DNA of 64,000 bases from Apiotrichum sp. Y4204 (taxonomy: Eukaryota; Basidiomycota; Tremellomycetes; Trichosporonales; Trichosporonaceae), in NCBI GenBank assembly GCA_025531455.1, contig JAMYHL010000082.1:99656-163655 (forward strand). Direction: 5' to 3'. A model generated the notes under the pieces. It was not told the DNA's origin, ran no database searches, and saw only the letters and a list, made by a program, of their open reading frames with translations. The position numbers were made by a program, and so were the translations under genes. Below, piece by piece: positions 53,286 to 63,631 of this stretch; position 1 is the first letter of the stretch, and each line of letters starts with the position of its first letter.

Positions 53286-54273
53286 ATGCCTCGCTCACCT
53301 AGTTCGTCTCCAGATATTGTCTGCATATCTCCTCCTCCAAGTGCGCAGCAGCAGAAAGCCAAGCGGAAGCGGGATGGTGAAGATGCCGGCGACTCGAGTT
53401 CCTCACGAGCACGCGTGACTGAACGCATGGTAGGTGCTGCTAGCTCTTGGTCGACTGGGCACGCTTTCTCATTCCAGCTCCGCTCCCTATCCTCTACCAA
53501 GAACCCCATCACGCACTCGAACGCGTTTCAGAACACGCAGCATGTACACTCGTGTTCCACTGGCCACCAGCAGCGTGGCGGCGACCGCGGTTTCTGGGCA
53601 ACAGCAAGAGACGCCGGTCTGCGCCCGGATGTAGGGCCAGAACACACATACTGGAGCGTGCGGACGGCAAATGTGGAGGCGGGCGCCCGGGAGAAGGTGA
53701 GAAATGGGTGGTTCACGACTGACTCTAGGCAAACAGCATCCTCGGTATGTGATACTTTGCATGCCTCGAAACATGCCTTGCTGATTGCAGCGGGGTGTGT
53801 CATTGCGATCAACGGACCGACAGGGCCGCGGGTATCGAATCTCCAGTTGCAGAACCTTATCACTTCTAATGGCGGGCGATATGTCCCGCATCAGAGCAGC
53901 CGGTGCACGCATGTCGTCGCTGCGAGGCTCAGCGGCACCAAGGCGCAAAAGCACATCAACGGGCAGGGTGCGCGAGGCGCTGCGAAGCGGACTCAGGTGG
54001 TGAAGGTCGAGTGTGAGTGGTGCCACATCTTCACGTCTTACTTCAGGGGTGCTCGACTGTGTTGCAAAGGGCAAGCGGCTTAATGAGGCCGGATACCTCG
54101 TAGTCGAAGATCCGGTGTGTGAGCGAATCTGTGGCTACACTAACATGTAGACCCAGAACAACATACTGTCGTTTGTGTCCAAGACGCCGAAGACGGAAAC
54201 TACAAAGACCGAAACGATAACGGCCGAAGCGTCTACGCCACAGGCACCTGCGAAGAAGAGTAGGACTTTGTAA
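53286..54273 (+). CDS. Small single-BRCT protein resembling the Rev1 N-terminus
   Basis: Six exons (53286-53429, 53478-53696, 53729-53744, 53791-54012, 54047-54114, 54151-54273) join in frame to 263 aa. The domain order mirrors the start of the translesion polymerase Rev1. A segment HTYWSVRTANVEAGAREK corresponds to Rev1's pre-BRCT helix. The BRCT domain follows, with GCVIAINGPTGPRVSNLQLQ, NGGRYV, CTHVVAARL and the last helix VEWVLDCVAKGKRL ending in YLVVED. There is no polymerase domain after it; the protein ends in a Lys/Thr-rich tail (KTETTKTETITAEAS...KKSRTL). The third exon is only 16 nt. Two introns (48 and 32 nt) are so short that the unspliced frame stays open across them, so retention would lengthen rather than break the protein. 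Possibly a nuclear DNA-damage adaptor; function inferred only. Confidence 0.75.
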
Positions 54274-54570
54274 CATATGGACGCCGCTAAGGACGCTTCC
54301 GTACCCTTCCCCATCCTTACGACCTGATACGACTGCGATGCCCTCCCTGTCTAAACTCTGAATGCATACATACACTACGCTACATGCAGGCGAGCTGCGT
54401 ACGCTAGATGGGCGGGGTTGAGCTACGAGGGAGCTCCTCACCAAGAAGCACGGCTGGCCATACGACCTATGAGGGGCGGTCGACACAAGAGTCCCTAATC
54501 GACAGCTTTGTCATCCCTCGCCCGTCGCAGCCCATAGTCGGAACATTCTCGCCTTCGCTATCCTCGCCGA

Positions 54571-55150
54571 CTAGTCATCATCATCATCATAGTCACGCAC
54601 CACGCGCGGGCGGTCATAGTCGTCCTCGTCATCATCATCGTCGTCGTCGTACGCGTCGCGGGCGCTCTCGCGCCTGCTAGGCTTACGAGCTTCGGGAGAC
54701 GCCGAACGGCGGGGAGGAGGTGGCGGAGGCTTGGCCACAGCCTTTTTCGGCTGCTTTGCGTTGATCTCCTCGCAGGCGTCGACCCAGCTTATTGTTAGCG
54801 GCATTCCTTCTGGTAGCATAAGGGACTCACTCGCAGTACACGTCCACGGCGACGGAGAGGTCTGAAGTCAGTCTCGCATAACATCGCTTCACGCACTGTT
54901 GATCGGAGAGGTGAACTTTTGCCCGCATATCTTGCAGTTCAGGTGGCCAAACATGGTCTGGCGGTCGCTGCGTGTGAGCCCTGTCGGGGTATGTCATCCC
55001 TACATTTTGACAGTAACGGCCTTGTCATGATGGCAGAACAAACACTTGAACTGCGTAGCTGCTATTAGCATTACTCTTTCATCTTCACTCACACAGCGGG
55101 TCGTTCTGCTTCTTGGCGACGGGCTTCTTGGATGACTTGCGCTTGCCCAT
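54571..55150 (-). CDS. ELF1: Transcription elongation factor Elf1 (ELOF1)
   Basis: Zinc-ribbon factor that binds RNA polymerase II and helps it through nucleosomes. Five exons (55093-55150, 55004-55058, 54897-54967, 54831-54861, 54571-54787) join in frame to 143 aa. It begins with the basic MGKRKSSKKPVAKK. The zinc ribbon is FKCLFCHHDK and LNCKICGQKF, followed by the conserved VDVYCDWVDACEEIN helix, whose Asp codon is split (GA|C). The tail is Pro-rich then an acidic run of Asp, as in fungal Elf1. It is divergent from RPT3 with a 213-bp shared promoter. Confidence 0.93.
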
Positions 55151-55363
55151 TGTGGTGGATGGAGGATGGGTGAATGCAAGATGTGGAGTGGCACACAGAA
55201 GAGGCAATTGTTGAAGTGGAAAGGCGGACATGAACCTGATCTCCGTGTCTTCTAAAGGCGTACGCGTCGACGTACCTGCATCATCGACTGCGAGTTGCCA
55301 GTTGTCTTTCTGTTTGCTTCTATCACTCCACCATCCACCACCTCTTCATTACCACCACGCACC

Positions 55364-57127
55364 ATGGAGGAAATTGGAATCGACCTCAAGCTCGAGGTAT
55401 GCGCTGTGCATGGCTCGTTACTGACTGCAGGACCCCACGCTCGCGGCGCAGATCTCGGACAAGCAGGCGCTGTATTCGTCGCTCCCGGCATCGGATGACG
55501 AGCTGTACACGACCTGGCGCAAGCTCGAGGCTCACCGCGAGTTCCTCCAGCTCCAGGAGGTGAGTACAGAGCTGTAAACACGCTAATGCCTAGGACTACA
55601 TCCGCGATGAGACCAAGAACCTGAGGCAGGAGCTGCTCCGTGCGCAGGAGGAGGTGAAGCGCATTCAGTCCGTCCCCCTTGTGATCGGGCAGTTCCTTGA
55701 GGCCGTCGACGAGCGCCGCGGCATTGTCGGAAGCACAACGGGTGAGTTTGGAAGGAAGGCATTGGCTTACTCTAGGCTCCAACTATGTTGTTCGCATCCT
55801 CTCGACTCTTGACCGCGAGCTGCTCAAGCCGTCGTCGTCTGTTGCGCTGCATCGCCACTCGAACGCTCTTGTCGATATCCTTCCCCCCGAGGCCGACTCG
55901 TCGATCTCTATGCTTAGCGCAGATGAGCGCCCGGATGTGAAGTACTCGGATGTTGGTGGACTCGACCAGCAGAAGCAGGAGATTCGTGAAGCAGTGGAGC
56001 TGCCCCTTGTCCAGGTGGGTTGTGTGGATGGGACGCAGGCTGACAACAGATGGACCTTTACCGCAAGATTGGTATTGACCCCCCGCGCGGTGTGCTGCTG
56101 TACGGTCCCCCAGGTGAGTAGAGCATTAGGCTTCAACTGACGGCAGGTACCGGCAAGACGATGCTTGTCAAGGCGGTTGCGAACGCAACGACGGCGTCGT
56201 TCATCCGTGTCGTTGGCTCGGAGTTTGTGCAGAAGTACTTGGGAGAGGGTCCCCGTATGGTGCGCGACGTGTTCCGACTCGCACGGGAGAACTCTCCGTG
56301 TATCATCTTCATCGACGAGGTGGACGCGATCGCCACCAAGCGTTTCGATGCGCAGACCGGCTCGGACCGCGAAGTGCAGCGTATTCTTCTTGAACTCCTC
56401 AACCAGATGGACGGTTTCGACCAGACGACGAATGTGAAGGTGTGTACAGATTCCCAACCATGTCTGACTCCAGGTTATCATGGCGACGAACCGTCAGGAC
56501 ACGCTCGACCCTGCGCTGCTGCGTCCCGGTCGTCTCGACCGCAAGATCGAGTTCCCCAACCCGTCGCGTCGTGAGCGTCGTCTCATCTTCCAGACTGTTA
56601 CGTCCAAGATGAACCTGGGCCCTGACGTCGACCTCGAGGACTGTAAGTGCATGGGATGTGAACAATGGCTGACAGCAGACGTCTCGCGGCCAGACAAGCT
56701 CAGTTCGGCGGAGATTGCGTCCATCTGCCAGGCCGCTGGTCTGCAGGGTGAGTCTTTGTGTTCTAGCTGCACATGCATGCGGCGAGACATGTTGCACGCT
56801 GTATGCATTGTCGCTAACCCGCAGCGGTCCGCAAGAATCGTTATGTCATTCTGCCCATCGACTTTGAGGAGGCCTGGAAGGTGAGTAACGAGTGCCACTC
56901 GGCTATTGCCGAAATCGCCGGTGGTGCGCGGTGCGAGCCATCTCGCACCAGGTGGAGAAAAAAAAGTCGGAAGCCGCACACGACCACTCTTTTCGACTTC
57001 TATAAATTCCATCCATCTTGTACTAACTCTTTCTTCAGTCCACCGTCAAACGCTCCGAGGACAGGCACGAGTTTTGTGAGTACAGCAAAGAAGAGTGCGA
57101 GGACAATACTAACACGCAGACCGTTAG
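55364..57127 (+). CDS. RPT3: 26S proteasome regulatory ATPase Rpt3 (PSMC4)
   Basis: AAA ATPase of the proteasome base that unfolds substrates and opens the 20S gate. Eleven exons (55364-55396, 55431-55559, 55594-55741, 55776-56014, 56050-56113, 56147-56439, 56474-56642, 56679-56747, 56825-56880, 57039-57075, 57120-57127) join in frame to 414 aa. Visible features are the N-terminal coiled coil ([16 protein letters not shown]), the OB domain, Walker A GPPGTGKT (202-209), Walker [10 protein letters not shown] (257-265), and the [17 protein letters not shown] box. The RPT3 identity rests on the [24 protein letters not shown] block. The last exon is 8 nt: after T|AC it supplies Tyr-Arg-stop, giving the C-terminal HbYX motif FYR that docks into the 20S alpha ring. 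The tenth intron, 158 nt (56881-57038), is the longest. Confidence 0.96.
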
Positions 57128-58760
57128 ATGTTGTTGCATGCAGTCAAGAGTGTATCAGAGGCAGAGTATTGCGCACCATCCCATTCCATCTCACTCCCGT
57201 TCCAACCATCCCCACTTCCCCGCTCCAGACCCGATGGTTCACCCTCATCCAGGTGCGGGTGTCGGGTCCAGAGCGAAGAGCAAGGCTTTGGCCTTGGCGC
57301 TCTTTTGCTATCCCCTCGCGGCTCTGCCACACTCACGAGGACGGTACTTCACAGGCGTCGGACACTCACATACAGCATGCAGAGTGTATCAGTCATTGAA
57401 TGTTGCCTACTGACCCTAGCGGATAGAATGACAAAAAACTGGTGAGTCTGCTATATGATCCGTTCTCTCAGAATCAAGCTGACCGTCAGACCTTTACCCC
57501 GAGCGCCGCGCCTCTTGCATCTCACGCTTCCCCTCTTTCCCCCCCACTTCCATTTACCACGGTGTTTAACACTCTGCGAGCGAGAGAACCCTACCTCGTT
57601 AGCGATTTTCATTTCACCAAGAAGACAGTGCGCCTCCCTCCCAGTGGAGTGTCGCCGCCTGCTACTCACCAAATGGGCTATTTCACGTGGCCCCCTTGGT
57701 CCATACCCAGGGCACATTCGTATTCTATGCACAACTGTTATAAACGAATGACTGCTCAGCGAGGTGGAATTGGCGTGGATATTGAGGACTTTTACTGCTG
57801 GTTTCACGGCGACCGATGCCTTGAACCAAGGCCACATACGTCCCTTGGAGTGGGATGTAGCAAGCGGCGCCCGGGCACTTGACTGACCATGCAACGATGA
57901 CAGACAGACTCCAGCAAATGCCAATTGGCCGCAAAGGTCATCATGGATACAACCGCTTGAGCGATTAGTAGGGAGACGCGACCGGGCTACGGATCGGCTC
58001 TACGATAAATCGCCAGTGACATGTCGAGCAAGGATCATCTGCTGACCATTCCACACCATGGCGTGCCGGAACTGCGGAGACGCCGGCGCTAGTCACCACA
58101 TTGAATCCCACTGTCATGAGGGCCCTGAAATAGGAAGATGCGTGGCGACTTGATGTTGTGGGGTGTCACAGTGTAAAACCCCCCAGGACGCGGCTGACTT
58201 TAATGACTTACGGTGAATTGCGTCACACAAGAAACAGCCATGGTTTCGGATGATGGCTTTCTCGAGTCTTCTTCCACGACATCTCGTCTTCTGTCCAACA
58301 ACATGCGTATCCACGTACTGGCACCCCAAGCGGGCGGCAGCATATCTAGCATGGGCTCTCTCGGGCCTACGGCCCAAGTATCTCATCGAACCAACGACTT
58401 GCAGAGCTTGAGCCAAGCCACCGCTGCGCGGGGCCTCCACTCACAAACGTTCCACTTGCGCACGTTCGCACGTTCTTGCTACACCATCCAACCGTCCATA
58501 TGGCAGTAGCACATTCAGCATCCAAGCAAGTCTACGCGTCTACCACGATGAGAGCTCCAGAGGGACTCCAGCATGTGTAGTTATCCCGCGCGGCCGCGCG
58601 ATCGGGCTGGGGTCTTGGCCGGAATGGAACACATATGGAGCTCGGTACGACGTGACGCGGGCCCGGGATAATGGCAGCAGGCAGCATAAGAACCCGCCAG
58701 ACGAGCAGACGACACGACCCCCACGCCATTCCCCTCCCCATCACCACCATCAAGTTTATC
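57128..58760. other. Intergenic region upstream of the betaine lipid synthase gene
   Basis: About 1.6 kb. The first part is RPT3 3' flank. The rest shows no protein-like frame; the 146-codon frame near 57442 has no ATG start and no family signs. Presumably contains the BTA1 promoter. An alternative in-frame ATG for BTA1 lies at 58671. Confidence 0.45.
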
Positions 58761-61624
58761 ATGCTCACCCGCCAGGTCGCCCTCGTCGCGGCGGGCTCTG
58801 GCCTCCTCCTCGGCCTCGCGTACGTTGTTTGCTGTGGTGGCGGTGTCTCTCTAACCCACGCCAGCCCGCTCAAACGCGTTCTCGCACAGCACGTTCAAGT
58901 ATCCGGCCCTGTGCTCGGGTGGTCCATTTCGGCGATCGCGTGGTCGCTCGTCGTGCTCGGCCTCGCGACCCCGCTGCGCGTCCCGTTCGTGTTCATGTGG
59001 AACTGCTTTGTGAAGCCGTTCCTCGGAGAGGACAAGTTTGACCAGAAGGCTCGCCTCGACTCGTGAGTAAACGCGTGGTGTAAACGCGTGATGATGTTCC
59101 TGACGTGATAGCTTCTACCAGGGCCAGGCGGACGTGTACGACGGCACGCGCACACACCTGCTCAAGGGGCGCGAGACGATGCTCCAGCTCCTCGCGGCAC
59201 ACCTCAAGGCGCAGCCTGTTGCGCTCTCCGCGTCGGCGAGCCGCAAGCCGCGTATCTGGGTGGACATTGGCGGCGGCACGGGATGGAACATTGAGAAGAT
59301 GGACGAGTACCTCCCCCACACGTACTTTGACAAGATCTACCTCGTCGACCTGTGCGAGCCGCTGCTCGAGGTTGCGCGCAAGCGCTTCGCCGCCAAAGGG
59401 TGGAAGAACGTCCACGTGCTCTGCCAGGATGCCTCGCGCTTCGTCCTCCCTGAGTGGGAGAGCGGCGAGCTCGACCCCCGCGGAAGCCTTACTGCTATCA
59501 CCCTGTCCTACTCGCTCTCCATGGTAAGAGCTGTGTTATCCGTCTGAGCTCACCCCAGATCCCCCCGTTCTACCAGCTCCTCGACCGCTGCGACCAGGTG
59601 CTCGACCCGGCCCGCGGCCTCATCGGCGTCGTCGACTTCTACACCTCGCGCGACCTCGGCATCAAGGAGAGGGTAAGTCCAACCTGGGTCTGTTTCTGAC
59701 CTTGCAGGCGATCGGCACCCAGTCGAAGCGTGTCTCGTGGTTCGCCAAGTGGTTCTGGGAGTGCTGGTTCGAGTTTGACAATGTGCACCTGCACGGCTCG
59801 CGCCGCGACTACCTCGAGTACAAGATGGGCACCATCAAGACGTACAATGCGCGCAACAACTTTTTGAACTCGTGGTTTGTCCAGATCCCCTAGTGAGTCA
59901 AGAGGAAAAGCTTCAAGAATGTCAAGGCGATTGGAACTCGTGCTGACGGCAGCTACATATTCCTTGGGTGCTCGCGCCAGCGTGACGCGACTGGGGCGGC
60001 GCGCGCGTTTGAGATCGAGGCTGGTAACCGCAAGGGTCAGGGACGTGTCGGTCTGATGACCCCGACGTCGCCGTTCGGCCTCAGCCCGTCGGTCAGCCCC
60101 GAGTTCCGCCCCGAGTACGTGGCGCCCATCCCCGACCTCACCATCGGCCCCTCGGCGCTCGAGAAGGGCGAGTACGAGTTGACGCTGCACGATGCCGGCG
60201 CCCCCCTCTCCCCGTTCCACTACCATCTCCGCAAGGTACGTGTTTCCCCTGTGCTGTAGACTCACCGCAGTCGTGGCGTGTTCCCTACCTCGAGGAAAAG
60301 ATCCACCAGGAGTTCCGGACACACATCTACGGCTGGACGTGGGAGGACCCGGATGTCGATGTCCGCCGCCTGGGCATCAACAAGGATGACCACGTGCTTG
60401 CCATCACTTCTGCAGGCGACAATGTCCTGCACTATGCTCTCGCCGCCAAGTGCGCGCGCATCCATGCGGTTGACATGAACCCGTGCCAAGGCCACATCCT
60501 CGAGCTCAAGCTCGCGGCCATCCAAACGCTCGAGTACGCCGACTTCTGGCGCATCTTCGGCGAGGGCTGCCACCCGGACTTTGAGCATCTGCTTACGACC
60601 AAGATGTCGCCATTCCTCAGCGCGCACGCGTACGCCTACTGGATGACCCACGCGGACCAGTTCGCGCGCAACTTCTACTTCCGCGGCTACTCAGGCTGGG
60701 CACTGCGTCTCGCTCAGGTCGCTTTCTTCCTCGCTGGTGTGCGCGGCGACGTGAAGCGCATCTGCGCCGCCAACTCGGTCACTGAGCAGGAGGCCATCTG
60801 GCGCAAGCGTCTGCGCCCCGTCCTCCTCAACAAGATCATGCTCAAGGGCTTCCTCGGCAACCCCGCGTTCAACTGGCACGCGCTCGGCGTCCCGCGCAAC
60901 CAGATGAACTGCTTCCTCGAGGACGGCACAGTGGAGGACTTTGTCACCTCCACCCTCGACCCGGTTCCCTCGCTCACGACGCTCAAGGACGACAACTACT
61001 TCTACTTCCTCTGCCTTAACGGCCGCTACACCCGGTCTTCGTGCCCCGCGTACCTCAAGCCCGAGGGCTTCAAGGCGTTGAAGGACGCCAAGACGAACAA
61101 CGCGTTTAGGCTGCACACCGACACCATCCTCAAGTAAGTTAATCCAACGACTCGAACTGACAGCAGCGTGCTCCGCGGCCTGGGCGACGAGACCCTTACG
61201 AAGATCATTGTCATGGACTCGATGGACTGTGAGTTGAGAACGTCTGTTCACTACTAACCCGGAGGGTTCGACCCCATTCCGCCCAACACGCCCCTCCCGC
61301 CCATTGGGAGCAAGGCGCTGGACCAGAGCTCATCTACACCCGAGGCGGCGCTCGAGCACCTCCGCTCTGAGCTCGACTTTGAGATCCTCGAGATGCGCCG
61401 CGTCCTCCGCGTTGGTGGACACGCGGTATGGCGCTCCGCCGCAAAGTACCCGTGGTACAGGCAGCGCTTCGAGCTGGCCGGGTTCAAGGTCAGCCCGATC
61501 GACATCCGCGAGAACGGCCAGGCGATCGACCGCGTCAACATGTACGCCTCGTGTGAGTACGAACATGAAGAGATTGAGAGATTGAGCTGACACGTCAGTC
61601 TGGCGCGCGGAGAAGCTGGCGTAG
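58761..61624 (+). CDS. BTA1: Betaine lipid (DGTS) synthase Bta1, BtaB-BtaA fusion
   Basis: Makes diacylglyceryl-trimethylhomoserine, a phosphorus-free phosphatidylcholine substitute, from diacylglycerol and S-adenosylmethionine. Ten exons (58761-58819, 58865-59062, 59112-59523, 59559-59672, 59708-59892, 59953-60235, 60271-61133, 61167-61228, 61265-61552, 61599-61624) join in frame to 829 aa. Membrane segments occur in the first ~70 residues. The BtaB-like N-methyltransferase half has the SAM motif VDIGGGTGWNIEK (about 136-148) and LVDLCEPLLEVARKRF. The BtaA-like half (DUF3419, from about 417) has AITSAGDNVLHYALAAK, HAVDMNPCQGHILELKLAAI and a C-terminal MDSMDW box. The methyltransferase comes first, the reverse of the algal fusion, as known for fungal Bta1. 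Fungal BTA1 is typically induced by phosphate starvation; I did not identify a specific site here. Confidence 0.94.
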
Positions 61625-61980
61625 GTGGTGCGTCAGCACGTGCAGTAGATACCCCATATACCATACGTCCACTCGGATCTGTACTTCATGGTGCGGCCAC
61701 TATGCATGATTCACGACACACGAGGTGGCATTGATGCACTTTGTGGGCAGTTTTACACACGTGCGATAACGGGGCAGCCTGCAGCCACTCGGAGCGCGTT
61801 CGGCGATCGCCGGCTACTGATAACGCCGCCAACGGTTCCCAGATTAGAACGCGACAAGACGAAAAAAGGCTGCAAAAAAGTGGTGAGTGGAATGCGGAAA
61901 TGGGGAACAGAGGATGCAGAATGGAACAAGCAGACGACGTCGATGCATGTAAATCTTGACATTACTCTCCACTCAACCCG
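61625..61980. other. Intergenic region before the GNAT gene
   Basis: Co-directional spacer of about 356 bp holding the promoter of the acetyltransferase-like gene. ACGTCGATGCATG and A-rich pieces only; nothing else seen. Confidence 0.5.
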
Positions 61981-62897
61981 ATGGCGACCCAGACCGAGAC
62001 AAAACCCGCAGCCCCCACGGCGACGGCGATGACGGCGGAGACAGCGGCGACGGACACGCTCCGCGCACTCACGCCGGCCGACGCGCGGATGGCGCGCATG
62101 CTCATCGGCGCGGGGATAATGGAGGGCCTCGCCCGCGCGAACCGGCAGGGCAAGTAAGCGTCGAGAGATACGCGCTGACAAAGGCAGTCTACACGCACCC
62201 CGTCACGATCCTTCTCGTTGCCGTTCTCGGCGCGCTGCTCAACCGCATACTGGGATTCAAGGCGTCGCCCATACTGCGGATCACGGCGCTCGCGCCGCTC
62301 ATCGGCCCCGCGCTCCTCGCCCTCCCCATCCTCGCGGTTACAGAGTATCTCCAGCGATGGCCGTTCCTCGCGCGCATGCGTTCCGCCGTGGGCGCCGTCG
62401 ACCTCGTCCAGATGGAGAGCTACTATCCCGGCACTGCGTGGGTCTTCGAGCACCGCGGCGAGATTGCCGGCGTGATTACCCTCGACACCCGGCGACCAGG
62501 ATTAGAGGTGGATACCGTCCTTGGCGGATCCGAGGGGGAGATCACCCAGCGCTCGGTTGATTTCGAGGTTGCTGAAAAGGCCGGCTTTGCGGAGATTCGC
62601 CATTTGGCGGTCGACGCGCAGTTGAGGCGGTACGGTATCGCCTCGGAGCTGGTCGCGGCCGCGCTGGACGCCGCGTTTGCGGATTCCGGGGATACGGCCA
62701 TTTCGCGGGTCGTGGTCCTCACGTCGCCGTTCTCTGCCGGCGGAGAAGGGGTGTGGGCCAAATGTGGGTTCGTGCCCGTTTCCCCCGAGGCTGGATGGAG
62801 ACGCGATCCGGGAATTGGCATGCTCGCCCGCAAGGGACGGTGGATGGCTGTCGAGCGCGGACAGTGGGCCGTCGCTAGGCGGCGCGTCATGGAGTGA
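61981..62897 (+). CDS. Membrane-attached GNAT-family acetyltransferase-like protein
   Basis: Exons 61981-62149 and 62188-62897 give 292 aa only if the intron is taken as GC-AG (donor GCAAGTAAG); the nearby GT donor gives the wrong phase. The N-terminus has an alanine/threonine-rich start, then a helix MARMLIGAGIMEGLARANRQ. Two hydrophobic segments follow (VTILLVAVLGALLNRILGF and ITALAPLIGPALLALPILAV). The GNAT core is seen in WVFEHRGEIAGVITLD, then IRHLAVDAQLRRYGIASELVAAAL (acetyl-CoA loop of the R/Q-x-x-G-x-G/A type, here LRRYGIAS) and the final GVWAKCGFVPV strand. Similar fungal proteins with two helices before a GNAT core are uncharacterised. Substrate unknown. Confidence 0.78.
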
Positions 62898-63631
62898 AGA
62901 GTGAGAGTGTACCATGCATAGATATCCCGCTTGCACATGGCCGAGCACGCTGACAGCTGACCGCTCACCGCCCCGGTACTCTATGGGTACATGTGTATGT
63001 CAAACACCCGGCAGCCCTCCGCCTCCGCAGCCAATTCCAGTGGACCGCCACGCAATTCATCGTCTCGGCATGGAAATGGCCGCCACGCAGAACCATTGAG
63101 CCACCGGGCCACTGGTCCACAAAGCCACAGAGCCACAGAGCCACGGCGGCGGCGCAGTGGACGTGCAGAAGACTTACAGCCTGATGGAAAGAATGGAACC
63201 GGGGAGAGCGCCACCTGTCAGTAACCCGTGGGAGCGCGCCTAACTCTCGTCTAACTCATCATGGGGCCGCTCATGTCACTCGTCGTGCCCAGCTGACACC
63301 TCTCACGTTACTCTTTCTCATGGACATGAATGCATGTGTACCTCGCGCACGGGGAATTTTGAATGGGGGTACAAATGAAATGGGTTATGTACGATGGCAG
63401 CAGATCGAGAGTCGGCGGGTCTATTGTCTGTCAACGTTCGTAGCGACGTTTCGGCGTAGAGACGTTCAGGTCCGTGCAACAGCGTTCGGCGTTCAGTCCA
63501 TCGTCGCGTGCAGCGTGTCGGGGCGTGTGCGGTCGTCGCCCGTCTGCGGCGTGTGTGGCAGGCATGGCGGGCACTCGTAGCGGGTCACAGCGTGCAAACT
63601 ACTGGCACAGAGGCTGTGACCACATGTCGTG
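62898..63631. other. Convergent intergenic region
   Basis: Between the GNAT stop and the stop of the Pro/His-rich gene entering from the right. A short repeat of (A)GCCACAG units lies at 63120-63145. No gene seen. Confidence 0.5.

Noticed and set aside
57442..57882. 146-codon frame between RPT3 and BTA1
   Set aside because: Lacks an ATG start, has no family features and no matching exons on either side.
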